Assembly: GCA_904420085.1 (NCBI GenBank)
Contig: CAJFUA010000072.1
Coordinates: forward strand, 1 to 64,000
Length of the DNA: 64,000 bases
Reading direction: 5' to 3'
Source of the DNA: an uncultured Eubacterium sp.
GTDB taxonomy: Bacteria; Bacillota; Clostridia; Lachnospirales; Lachnospiraceae
The first letter of the stretch is position 1. Every line of letters starts with the position of its first letter. Shown piece after piece: positions 1-8,508 of the stretch. A model generated the notes under the pieces. That model worked only from the letters and a program-made list of their open reading frames with translations. It did not search any database and had not been told where the DNA came from. The position numbers and the translations under genes are program-made.

Positions 1-819
1 AAATAACTCGTGGCGCATATCCTGATACAGTTTGGAGTATGTGTTTGGATAGCCACAGCTTTTAAAATGGGAAACCGCCTTTTTAAAAGCATTGTCGTTC
101 CGCCGACACGGGTCGTCGGCGCCGGAGATAAACATAACCGGAAGGGTCGGGTTTTTGCTTGTCCAGCCCAGTTTACTGTATACGGACTGGACCAGTCCCA
201 GTAAAGCATAATATCCGTTCAGTGTAAAAGGAACACCGCAGAGAGGGTCTTTATTAAATTCTTCTACAACATTTCTGTCCGAGGATAACCATGCATTGAC
301 AATTCCTTCTTTTGCAAAGGGTTTTTCAAAAGGACCATTTACCAAAGAGGCAATCATAGGACTTCGGTAATGCCAGCCCCGAAACAGTGCCAAAAAGCGA
401 ATCAGTTTTTTACCAAGTCCTGCCATCGGGTTATCGGAAGGAGAACCGCAGATAACGACTGCGTCCACCTCTCTGGAGTGTTTTTTCAGATATGCCCGGA
501 CAATTAAAGAACCCATGCTGTGTCCCACGAGAATAAAGGGAAGTTTCGGATATTCCCTTTTTAAAAACATTGTAAATTCCTGTACATCTTCAATTAATCC
601 TTTGTATCCCTTCTCTCCCACATAGCCCAAATCATCCGTAGTAAGAATATTTTCACCGTGTCCTTTCATGTCGGCGATGGCACAGATAAATCCCTTCTGA
701 TTAAAGTACCTCATGGTTTTTTCATATCGCTGCCTTTTTTCGCACATGCCATGAACAAACTCGATAACTCCAATAGGTTTTACACCATTTGGCGGATACG
801 TAATTGTACTAGGTCTCAT
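1..819 (-). CDS. Alpha/beta hydrolase, lysophospholipase-like (C-terminus cut by window)
   Basis: This reading frame runs off the window start, so it is missing from the ORF track. Translated from the ATG at 819 it gives 273 residues beginning MRPSTITYPPNGVKP. The nucleophile elbow is GHSMGS (about residues 97-102), after an early FVHGMCEK oxyanion-type segment. GADDP and a late MRHEL supply a plausible acid and histidine, so the Ser-Asp-His triad looks complete. This pattern fits the monoacylglycerol lipase/lysophospholipase group of soluble esterases acting on lipid esters. No signal peptide is seen. A GGGAG ribosome site lies upstream. The exact substrate cannot be read from sequence, and only the last residues are missing. 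Confidence 0.85.
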   Translation of the reverse strand, partial: MRPSTITYPPNGVKPIGVIEFVHGMCEKRQRYEKTMRYFNQKGFICAIADMKGHGENILTTDDLGYVGEKGYKGLIEDVQEFTMFLKREYPKLPFILVGHSMGSLIVRAYLKKHSREVDAVVICGSPSDNPMAGLGKKLIRFLALFRGWHYRSPMIASLVNGPFEKPFAKEGIVNAWLSSDRNVVEEFNKDPLCGVPFTLNGYYALLGLVQSVYSKLGWTSKNPTLPVMFISGADDPCRRNDNAFKKAVSHFKSCGYPNTYSKLYQDMRHELF

Positions 820-911
820 ACTTTTCTCACTCCCTCTGTTTCATTAACTGATCGTTTTATATTTTAGAAAATTTCTCCGAATTTCTTATCACATAAAAAT
901 TTTGCAGGAAA

Positions 912-2546
912 TTAATCATCAATATCCATGCCTTCTGTTGTGTAGACTGTTCTCTTTCTTGCCATTTCGTCGTTTTCAAGATATTCATCATAGGTTGTGA
1001 TTTTATCAATTAATTTACCGTTTACAATTTCCATAATCCGGTTGGCAGTGGTCTGAACTACCTGATGATCTCTGGAAGAGAATAGCAGCACGCCCGGGAA
1101 TTTTACCAGTCCGGTATTCAGCGCGGTAATACTTTCCATGTCCAAATGGTCGGTAGGTTCGTCAATGACCAAAACATTTGAACCGCTTATCATCAGTTTG
1201 GAAAGCATAACACGGACTTTCTCACCACCGGAGAGAACTCTCACTTTTTTCACACCGTCATCTCCGGCAAAAAGCATCCGTCCAAGGAAACCGCGGACAT
1301 AAGTAGCATCTTTGTTTTCCGAGTACTGTGTCAGCCAGTCTACAATCACATCATCACAGTCAAAATCTTTTGTATTATCTTTCGGGAAATAAGACTGGCT
1401 GGTAGTAATTCCCCATTTATAGTCGCCTTCATCCGGTTCCATCTGTCCCATCAGAATCTGGAATAAAGTGGTTTTGGCAAGACCGTTGGAGCCCACAAAA
1501 GCGACTTTGTCTTCACGTCCGATAGTAAAGGAAATATCGTCCAGTACTTTTACGCCGTCAATGGTCTTTGAGAGATGTTCTACCGTCAGAACTTCGTTTC
1601 CGATTTCTCTTGCAGGACGGAAGTCAATGTATGGATATTTACGGCTGGAAGGGCGGATGTCCTCCAACTCGATTTTTTCTAATGCACGTTTTCTGGAAGT
1701 AGCCTGTTTGGATTTTGAAGCATTGGCACTGAACCGCTGGATAAAGTCCTGTAACTCCTTAATTTTTTCTTCTTTCTTCCGGTTGGCTTCTTTCATCTGC
1801 TTGATGATTAACTGGCTGGATTCGTACCAGAAATCATAGTTTCCGGCATATAACTGAATTTTGGCATAATCAATATCTGCAATCTGCGTACATACTTTAT
1901 TTAAAAAGTATCTGTCATGAGATACTACAATTACGGTATTTTCAAAGTTAATTAGAAATTCTTCCAGCCATGCAATGGCGTCTAAATCCAGATGGTTGGT
2001 AGGCTCATCCAAAAGCAGAATATCCGGATTTCCAAAGAGAGCCTGTGCCAGAAGAACTTTGACTTTTAACGTGCCGTTTAAATCTTTCATAAGACTGTAG
2101 TGATAATCGGTTTCAACACCCAGACCGTTTAAGAGCGTGGCGGCGTCTGCCTCGGCATTCCAGCCGTCCATTTCTGCAAACTCTGCTTCCAGTTCGGAAG
2201 CGCGGATACCGTCTTCATCACTAAAATCTTCTTTCATATAAATGGCGTCTTTTTCTTTCATAATGTCATAAAGACGCTGATTTCCCATGATCACCGTATC
2301 CAGAACCGTATATTCATCATACTGGAAGTGATCCTGTTTTAAAAAGGACAGACGTTCTCCCGGAGTGATAATGACTTCACCGCTGGTCGGTTCGATTTCA
2401 CCGGTTAATATTTTAAGAAATGTGGATTTTCCGGCACCGTTTGCACCAATCAGTCCGTAGCAGTGTCCCGGAACAAATTTAATGTTTACATCTTCAAATA
2501 ATGCCTTTTTTCCAAATCGCAAAGAAATGTTACTTGTACTTATCAT
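912..2546 (-). CDS. ABC-F family ATPase (translation/ribosome-associated type)
   Basis: This 544-residue protein has two nucleotide-binding domains in tandem and no membrane segment, as in ABC-F proteins, which act on the ribosome rather than in transport. Domain 1 has Walker A GANGAGKST (34-42), Walker B plus DEPTNHLDLD and an H-loop SHDR. The charged linker (about 255-310) fits the ABC-F interdomain linker. Domain 2 has the signature LSGGEKVRV and DEPTDHLDM. Three positions are unusual: the domain 1 signature reads LNGTLKVKV, the domain 2 Walker A reads GSNGLAKTT, and the domain 2 H-loop histidine is arginine (SSRDH). All three fall in the same composite ATP site. It resembles the YkpA/YbiT branch, but its cellular role is not known. 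Confidence 0.9.
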   Translation of the reverse strand: MISTSNISLRFGKKALFEDVNIKFVPGHCYGLIGANGAGKSTFLKILTGEIEPTSGEVIITPGERLSFLKQDHFQYDEYTVLDTVIMGNQRLYDIMKEKDAIYMKEDFSDEDGIRASELEAEFAEMDGWNAEADAATLLNGLGVETDYHYSLMKDLNGTLKVKVLLAQALFGNPDILLLDEPTNHLDLDAIAWLEEFLINFENTVIVVSHDRYFLNKVCTQIADIDYAKIQLYAGNYDFWYESSQLIIKQMKEANRKKEEKIKELQDFIQRFSANASKSKQATSRKRALEKIELEDIRPSSRKYPYIDFRPAREIGNEVLTVEHLSKTIDGVKVLDDISFTIGREDKVAFVGSNGLAKTTLFQILMGQMEPDEGDYKWGITTSQSYFPKDNTKDFDCDDVIVDWLTQYSENKDATYVRGFLGRMLFAGDDGVKKVRVLSGGEKVRVMLSKLMISGSNVLVIDEPTDHLDMESITALNTGLVKFPGVLLFSSRDHQVVQTTANRIMEIVNGKLIDKITTYDEYLENDEMARKRTVYTTEGMDIDD

Positions 2547-2771
2547 TTCGAAATCTCCTTATTCTATAGTTTTGTCAGGGAACTGTCCCGTCATACATAC
2601 TATTTGCTCATCAAAGTATAGCAGTTTTTAAGCATGAAAGCAATCATACATATCAGGGAAGGTGGAAAAAAATACAGTTTTTTCAAAATAAAATTTAATT
2701 CAACGGATAAATATGATATGATTACAAATATGACAAAATAGAAAAAGGGGAATGAGTACAGGAGTAGTTAT

Positions 2772-4625
2772 ATGACCGGAAAGGAAAGACAGATGAAGCA
2801 ATTAGAAAATATGAACGTATATCGGGGAAATCCATTGACAATGGGAGCCACAGTGGTGGGAGACAGAGTAAATTTTGCCATTACGGCGAAAGTGGGAAGC
2901 CGGTGCGAAGTGGTTTTGTATGAAAAGGGACAGGACAAAGAGGCATTTCGCATTCCGTTTGAAAATACCCAGGTGATAGGAAATGTCTATGCAATGAGCG
3001 TATCGGGACTGGATTATCATAAATATGATTATAACTTCTGCGTCAATGGAGAGATTACCGTGGACAGGTATGCCAAGTCATTATCGGGAAAGAAACAGTG
3101 GGCGGTGGAAAGCCAGAACATTAAGGCTGCCATTGTGGATGATACCTTTGACTGGCAGAATGATGCACCCCTGTGTATCCCTTTTGAAGATACCATACTT
3201 TACAGACTGCATGTGAGAGGATTTACAAAACACGTCAGCTCTAAAGTAAAGCATAAAGGAACTTATTTAGGAATTGTGGACAAGATTCCGTATTTGAAAT
3301 CCCTTGGCATTACCATGATTGAATTAATGCCTGCCTATGAATTTAACGAAATAAAGACAGAAAAGGCAACTTCCATGCGGGGACAGTTCAGCATTGAAAG
3401 TCCTACGCTCAACTACTGGGGGTACACGGATGGCTATACCTTTGCCCCAAAGGCAGCTTACGCATTTTCCAATGAAGCAGGCGGCGAGGTCAATGAGTTT
3501 AAGTATCTGGTAAGAGAACTTCACAAAAACGGAATTGAGATATCCATGGAATTTTTCTTTCCTCAGGGAACAAACCCGAAAGAAATTCTGGACTGCCTGC
3601 ATTACTGGGTAATGGAATACCACATTGACGGTATCCATGTAAACTGCGAAGAAGCGGTAATGCATATGATACAGACCGACAATCTGCTCTGCACCACAAA
3701 GATTTTCACCTATAGCTTTGCCGCAGATACGGACTTTTACCACAGCAGTTCTGAAATGAGAAACCTTGCCAATTTTAATGATGATTTTATGGTGGCCGCC
3801 AGAAAATTTATCAAGGGTGATGAGGATATGCTAAACACCATTTCTTATAAAGTAAAAGCCAATCCGGCAGGAGTGACAGTGGTCAATTATGTGGCAAATC
3901 ACAATACCTTTACACTGTATGACTCTGTGTCTTATGACAAGAAATACAATGAATTAAACGGCGAGAACAATCAGGACGGAGCTGTTTACAATTACAGTTG
4001 GAACTGCGGGGCAGAAGGAGATACAAGAAAAAGGAAGATTATGGATCTTCGCAAAAAGCAGATAAAAAATGCATTGTGCATGGTGCTTCTCAGTCAGGGA
4101 GTACCTATGATTTATGCAGGAGATGAAATGTGCAACTCTCAAAAAGGCAATAATAATCCTTACTGTCTGGACAATGAAATTTCATGGACCAACTGGAACA
4201 CAACTGCCATAGCCAGAGATGTGCTGGAGTTTACCAAAAGTCTTATCCGGTTTCGAAAAGAGCATAAAGTCTTACATTTAAGAGAAGAACCAAGACAGAT
4301 GGACTATTATTCTTACGGACTGCCGGATATGTCCTATCACGGAACAAAGGCATGGTATGCGGATTTCAGTCATTTTAACCGACATTTTTCCATGATGTAT
4401 TGTGGTAAATATGCAATGGAAGAGGCAGGAAAAGATGAGGCGGATTTGTATATTGCATATAATATGTATTGGGAGAAACAGCAGTTTGGCATACCGACTG
4501 CCAGAAATAAGAAAACATGGAAAGTGGCTTTTTCTACCAGCCCGGAGCAGGAGACAGGAGAAATCGATAAAACTGTCAAAGTGCCGGGAAGATGTGTGAC
4601 TGTTTTAATCAGCGAGGAGATATGA
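2772..4625 (+). CDS. GH13 isoamylase/GlgX-like protein, predicted catalytically inactive
   Basis: This 617-residue protein follows the debranching-enzyme layout: an N-terminal beta domain (about 15-120), a TIM barrel opening with LYRLHVRGFTKH, and a C-terminal beta domain. The GH13 catalytic motifs are eroded. The usual DVVxNH is MEFFFP, the nucleophile motif GFRFD is GIHVN, the general-acid segment (AEPW type) reads TYSF, and the third-acid HD motif reads NHNTF. All three carboxylates are therefore absent while the surrounding fold motifs (YWGYT, GVPMIYAGDE) persist. The frame is intact and well translated, so it looks like a maintained pseudoenzyme, perhaps binding glycogen or regulating its metabolism; that is inference. 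The start at 2772 has an AGGAG site seven bases upstream. Confidence 0.85.
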   Translation: MTGKERQMKQLENMNVYRGNPLTMGATVVGDRVNFAITAKVGSRCEVVLYEKGQDKEAFRIPFENTQVIGNVYAMSVSGLDYHKYDYNFCVNGEITVDRYAKSLSGKKQWAVESQNIKAAIVDDTFDWQNDAPLCIPFEDTILYRLHVRGFTKHVSSKVKHKGTYLGIVDKIPYLKSLGITMIELMPAYEFNEIKTEKATSMRGQFSIESPTLNYWGYTDGYTFAPKAAYAFSNEAGGEVNEFKYLVRELHKNGIEISMEFFFPQGTNPKEILDCLHYWVMEYHIDGIHVNCEEAVMHMIQTDNLLCTTKIFTYSFAADTDFYHSSSEMRNLANFNDDFMVAARKFIKGDEDMLNTISYKVKANPAGVTVVNYVANHNTFTLYDSVSYDKKYNELNGENNQDGAVYNYSWNCGAEGDTRKRKIMDLRKKQIKNALCMVLLSQGVPMIYAGDEMCNSQKGNNNPYCLDNEISWTNWNTTAIARDVLEFTKSLIRFRKEHKVLHLREEPRQMDYYSYGLPDMSYHGTKAWYADFSHFNRHFSMMYCGKYAMEEAGKDEADLYIAYNMYWEKQQFGIPTARNKKTWKVAFSTSPEQETGEIDKTVKVPGRCVTVLISEEI

Positions 4626-4705
4626 TAAGATTAGGGAATCAGTATGCGGGAAAGTGCCATCTCTACGAAGTTTGAAGGTGAAAATAAAGGTGGGAAAAGA
4701 TAATT

Positions 4706-5485
4706 ATGTTACATGTATTGAATGAGAAAGGGATTGGAGCATTTATCAATTTAGAAAAATGGGGACTGAGCAGTTTCGTATTGAAAATCATTGCGGTGGT
4801 TACCATGGCGGCAGACCATTTGGGATTAATGTTTTTCAGCCATCATCATAGTCTTTATATTATCACGAGAGGAATCGGAAGAATCAGTTTTCCGATTTTT
4901 GCGTTTCTGCTTGTGGAAGGATTTTTTTATACCCATGACAGAAGAAAACACGGAATCCGGCTGGGGCTTTTCGCCCTGATTTCAGAGGTGCCTTACAATA
5001 TGATGTACGGCAGTTTCTTTGATTTGGGAAAACAGAATGTTCTTTTTACATTGTTTATCGGCTACATGATGATTTGGGCTCTTGACATTATTTCAAGATA
5101 TCAGATAAATTATTCTGAAAAATTATTAAACAGAATCGGTGCCACACGGCTTAACATGGTGTTGGAACTGTTTGTAATGCTGGCAGGCTTTGGTACGGCA
5201 TATTTTATAAAGAGTTCCTACTCTTATGCAGGGGTAATGCTTATCTTATGTTTTTATGTTTTCCGCAATCATCATATAGGTAGAGCCCTGTCCAATATGG
5301 TTTTTAATATGGGAATGTTTGGCTATGGTTTGCAATGGCTTGGGGCTTTTAGCATGATTCCCATTGCCTTTTATAATGAAAAACCCGGAAAATATCAGTG
5401 GAAATATTTCTTTTATGTATTTTATCCGGCGCACCTTTTAATACTGGTGGGACTAAAGATTATTTATCTCAGATATTTTTCCTGA
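4706..5485 (+). CDS. TraX-family membrane protein
   Basis: The protein has 259 residues and about seven hydrophobic segments. The early VVTMAADHLGLMFF segment, the GRISFPIFAFLLVEGFFYT stretch and the following EVPYNMMYG are the hallmarks I associate with the TraX family. TraX acetylates pilin in F-type conjugation, but chromosomal homologues are common in Firmicutes, where no conjugation genes accompany them, as here. An integral-membrane acyltransferase role is plausible; the substrate is unknown. It lies 80 bases after the GH13 gene in the same direction and may share its transcript. Confidence 0.8.
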   Translation: MLHVLNEKGIGAFINLEKWGLSSFVLKIIAVVTMAADHLGLMFFSHHHSLYIITRGIGRISFPIFAFLLVEGFFYTHDRRKHGIRLGLFALISEVPYNMMYGSFFDLGKQNVLFTLFIGYMMIWALDIISRYQINYSEKLLNRIGATRLNMVLELFVMLAGFGTAYFIKSSYSYAGVMLILCFYVFRNHHIGRALSNMVFNMGMFGYGLQWLGAFSMIPIAFYNEKPGKYQWKYFFYVFYPAHLLILVGLKIIYLRYFS

Positions 5486-5619
5486 ATATTGTCTGATAGA
5501 AGATGATTTTATAAAAAATTAACCCCTTTTTCTATAATTTGGTTCCTTTTTAACTTTTTTTGCTTTCTTTATACTTTTGAGTAGAGCTTTGAAACGAAAT
5601 CAAAAGTTAGGAGGGTAAT

Positions 5620-7530
5620 ATGATATCAAAGTTTATGAAAAAGGCAGCAGTTTTTGGACTTACCATGGCAATGATTATCTCATCCATGGCGGTAACGGTG
5701 ATTACCACACCTACAAGAGTGAAGGCGGCACCTACCACAAGTTCTACGTTAGTATGGAGTGATGAGTTTAACGGATCAAGCTTAGACACATCAAAGTGGG
5801 GATTTGAGACCGGAACAGGAGCAAGCGGATGGGGAAATAATGAGTTACAGTATTATACGGACCGGACGGATAATGCATATGTTGCAGACGGTGCGTTACA
5901 TATCAGAGCGAAAAAAGAGTCTTATGGCGGTAAAAACTATACATCTGCCAGATTAAATACAAACGGAAAATTTACATTCCAATACGGTTATGTGGAGGCT
6001 AGGCTAGCGCTTCCGTCCAATCAGGGTATCTGGCCTGCATTTTGGATGCTGGGTGCCAATATCGGCAGTGTAGGATGGCCGTCATGTGGCGAAATTGATA
6101 TTATGGAAGCCATCAATGCAGAAAATAAAACATATGCCACCTGTCATTGGAACTGTAACGGACATGCAGAATATGGACAGTCCAGTGGAACATTCGACAG
6201 AACACAATATCATACATACGGCTTGCAGTGGGATAGCCAGTATATCCGGATGTTTGTAGACGGAAATAAAATTTACGAAATGTATATTGAGAATAATGCA
6301 GGTGATACAGATGAATTTCACAAGCCGTTTTACCTTTTGCTGAATGTGGCAGTTGGAGGAAACTGGCCGGGATTTTCCGTTGATGACAGCGCTTTTCCAC
6401 AGGAAATGAAAGTAGATTATGTAAGAGTATATCAGGAGAATCCGTCATATAACAGTTCTTCTTCCGGTAATGTTGATACAAATACCGGAAATACCGGCAG
6501 CAGTACGGATAATAATACATCAACTCCTTCTGCCGGCATGGGAATGGAGTATGCAGGCTCAGACACTGCTACGGCATATGTCAACGATTCTTCATGGACA
6601 GATATACACTATTCTGTTAATGGTGGAGGACAGCAGAATGTGCGCATGACCCAAAACGGCGAAAAAGCCACATATACCATTCACGGATTAAATGCAGGGG
6701 ACAGTGTGAAATACTGGTTTACCCATTGTAATACATCAGGATATGTAAAAGATACGGAAAGTTACACTTACATACATAACGGAAGCAGTTCTTCGGGAGG
6801 TAATAATCAGGGAAGCGGAGGCTCCACGGATGTCAATACAGCTTCTGGAAATATTTTCATTTATCAGGATATAAATTACGGAGGACGTCAGGCTTCTTTA
6901 GGTGAAGGAGATTATAATCTTGCATCTCTTCAGTCAAAGGGATTTCAGAATGATGATTTATCATCCATAAAAGTTCCTTTTGGATATAAGGTAACCCTGT
7001 ACAAAGATGACAATTTCCAGGGAGAAACAAAAGTGATAACCAGTGATACAAACTGGATTGGAAGTGATTTTAATGACGTGGTTTCTTCTATTAAAGTAGA
7101 GAAGGCTCAGTATCTTATTAAGAACCGTCACAGCGGTCTGGTAATGGATGTGGCATGGGCCAGCATGGAAAACGGTGCCAATGTGCAGCAGTGCGAAATC
7201 AATGGAAATGATGCACAGAAGTGGTATATTACGCAGAACAGCGATTACAGTTATACTATCACAAGTGTATTGAATAATAAGGCTTTAGATGCAGCCGGAT
7301 GGTCAAAAGAGCCGGGCTCTAATGTGATTATGTGGGATAAAGGAGACAATCAGTCAAACCAGCAGTGGTGGATTACGGAAATTGGAGACGGATATTCATT
7401 TATCCTAAATAAAAACAGCGAATTGTCATTGGATGTAGAAAACTGGTCCACGGAGAACGGTGGAAATATTCAGCAGTACGGATATAATGCACAGGCAAAT
7501 CAGCAGTGGCAGTTTATTTTGGCAAATTAA
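5620..7530 (+). CDS. Secreted GH16 beta-1,3-glucanase (laminarinase) with CBM56-, crystallin- and ricin-B-like modules
   Basis: A signal peptide (about 1-36, ending near VKAAPTT) precedes a GH16 domain (about 43-275) with the catalytic motif GEIDIMEA near residue 157, where the two glutamates act as nucleophile and acid/base. After a Ser/Asn/Gly-rich linker comes a module like CBM56 (about 308-388; SSWTDIHYSVNGGG), a beta-1,3-glucan binder. A beta/gamma-crystallin-like domain (about 408-497; YQDINYGGRQASL) follows, then a ricin-B/CBM13-like trefoil (about 500-636; QxW repeats). The enzyme is expected to cleave laminarin, curdlan or fungal/yeast beta-glucan outside the cell. The start is set by TTAGGAGGG just upstream. 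It appears to be transcribed alone and ends at a strong bidirectional terminator. Confidence 0.93.
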   Translation: MISKFMKKAAVFGLTMAMIISSMAVTVITTPTRVKAAPTTSSTLVWSDEFNGSSLDTSKWGFETGTGASGWGNNELQYYTDRTDNAYVADGALHIRAKKESYGGKNYTSARLNTNGKFTFQYGYVEARLALPSNQGIWPAFWMLGANIGSVGWPSCGEIDIMEAINAENKTYATCHWNCNGHAEYGQSSGTFDRTQYHTYGLQWDSQYIRMFVDGNKIYEMYIENNAGDTDEFHKPFYLLLNVAVGGNWPGFSVDDSAFPQEMKVDYVRVYQENPSYNSSSSGNVDTNTGNTGSSTDNNTSTPSAGMGMEYAGSDTATAYVNDSSWTDIHYSVNGGGQQNVRMTQNGEKATYTIHGLNAGDSVKYWFTHCNTSGYVKDTESYTYIHNGSSSSGGNNQGSGGSTDVNTASGNIFIYQDINYGGRQASLGEGDYNLASLQSKGFQNDDLSSIKVPFGYKVTLYKDDNFQGETKVITSDTNWIGSDFNDVVSSIKVEKAQYLIKNRHSGLVMDVAWASMENGANVQQCEINGNDAQKWYITQNSDYSYTITSVLNNKALDAAGWSKEPGSNVIMWDKGDNQSNQQWWITEIGDGYSFILNKNSELSLDVENWSTENGGNIQQYGYNAQANQQWQFILAN

Positions 7531-7608
7531 AGAAATAAGAGAATTTTGTGTAATCAAAATTTCAAAGAATTTTCTTATATTATGAAAAAGGAATATAAAA
7601 ATTCCCTA

Positions 7609-7648
7609 AAAAAACAACTATGGTCTTGCAAGACCATAGTTGTTTTTT
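7609..7648. terminator. Bidirectional terminator between the GH16 gene and luxS
   Basis: A perfect palindrome centred on TTGCAA (core ACAACTATGGTCTTG and its complement) is flanked by A-runs on one side and T-runs on the other. It can therefore end transcripts from both convergent genes. Confidence 0.92.
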
Positions 7649-7653
7649 GTTTC

Positions 7654-8133
7654 TCATTTCGGATAGACAAGCCGGTCATCACTGATATTTGTCAATACTT
7701 CATCATAGTATTTTTTACTGATGTATTTTGCCATATTTAAGTTCATGTCCAGATAGTTACCGCAATCTCTGGCACAGGCTCCGGGAATATCTCCCTCAAA
7801 ATCTTTCATAAAGGAATACATATTTTTTATTAAAGGAAGAATATCTTTCGACTGATAATCGCCTGTAAGCACCAGATAAAAACCGGTACGACATCCCATA
7901 GGACCAAAATAGATGACTTTATCTTTGTACTCGCTGTCATTTCTTAAAAAGGTAGCGCCAAGATGTTCCAAAGTGTGAACTTCCGCCGTGTTCATTACAG
8001 GCTCAAAATTCGGTCTGGTCATTCGGATGTCAAAAGTTGTGACGGTCTGATCTCCTACCTTATCTTTTCTGGAAACATACAATCCGGGCAGTAATTTTAA
8101 ATGGTCAATTGTAAAACTTGTAATTTTCTCCAT
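7654..8133 (-). CDS. luxS: S-ribosylhomocysteine lyase LuxS
   Basis: LuxS cleaves S-ribosylhomocysteine to homocysteine and DPD, the precursor of autoinducer-2, in the activated methyl cycle. The 159-residue length is typical. The metal ligands appear in HTLEH (near residue 55) and CGNY (near 125), and the catalytic cysteine is in GPMGCRTGFY (near 83). A GGAGG ribosome site precedes the ATG. The gene stands alone; no mtnN/pfs or methionine gene is adjacent. I saw no SAM-type riboswitch in its 5' region. Confidence 0.97.
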   Translation of the reverse strand: MEKITSFTIDHLKLLPGLYVSRKDKVGDQTVTTFDIRMTRPNFEPVMNTAEVHTLEHLGATFLRNDSEYKDKVIYFGPMGCRTGFYLVLTGDYQSKDILPLIKNMYSFMKDFEGDIPGACARDCGNYLDMNLNMAKYISKKYYDEVLTNISDDRLVYPK

Positions 8134-8508
8134 GATACACCTCCAAAAACTATAACTATCTTAACGAAAGAAGAAATAAAAATCAATGCTTCCATACAAA
8201 AAGAAGCACAAAAAAGGGAAGCACAAAAGGTTTCAAGCCTCTGTTCATTTGCATGGCAAAAAAGTATAATTTTTTTAGGTTTCGAATGTATTTTCAAAAC
8301 GATTACATGTAAATTTGATGGTTTGAGAAAAAATTATATGTAATCTATTCTGAATTGTCGTCAATTTTCTAGGGACTTACATTGAAAATCTGTAATTTGA
8401 GTAAGAGTGACGAAAACTTTTTACACCTCACATAAAACAAATGATGATTTCATATTGTAACTGTGTTAAAATAGGGCAATAGAATTATGGGAAAGTGCAG
8501 GAGAGAAA
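8134..8508. other. Intergenic region between divergent luxS and the rsmH paralogue
   Basis: These 375 bases hold no convincing gene. The 80-residue ORF of the track overlaps the luxS 5' end and has no ribosome site or family features. The stretch contains a short direct repeat (GAAGCACAAAA twice, near 8203-8230) and AT-rich promoter-like DNA such as TTAAAAT near 8466 before the rsmH-like gene. I see no riboswitch, tRNA or clear operator. Confidence 0.6.

Noticed and set aside
1468-1839. 123-residue plus-strand ORF
   Set aside because: It lies wholly inside the ABC-F gene on the other strand, with no ribosome site or recognisable domain.
6113-6523. 136-residue minus-strand ORF inside the GH16 gene
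   Set aside because: It mirrors the glucanase coding strand; composition is typical of an antisense shadow.
8101-8343. 80-residue ORF between luxS and the rsmH paralogue
   Set aside because: It overlaps the luxS 5' end and ribosome site, and has no start signal or family resemblance.
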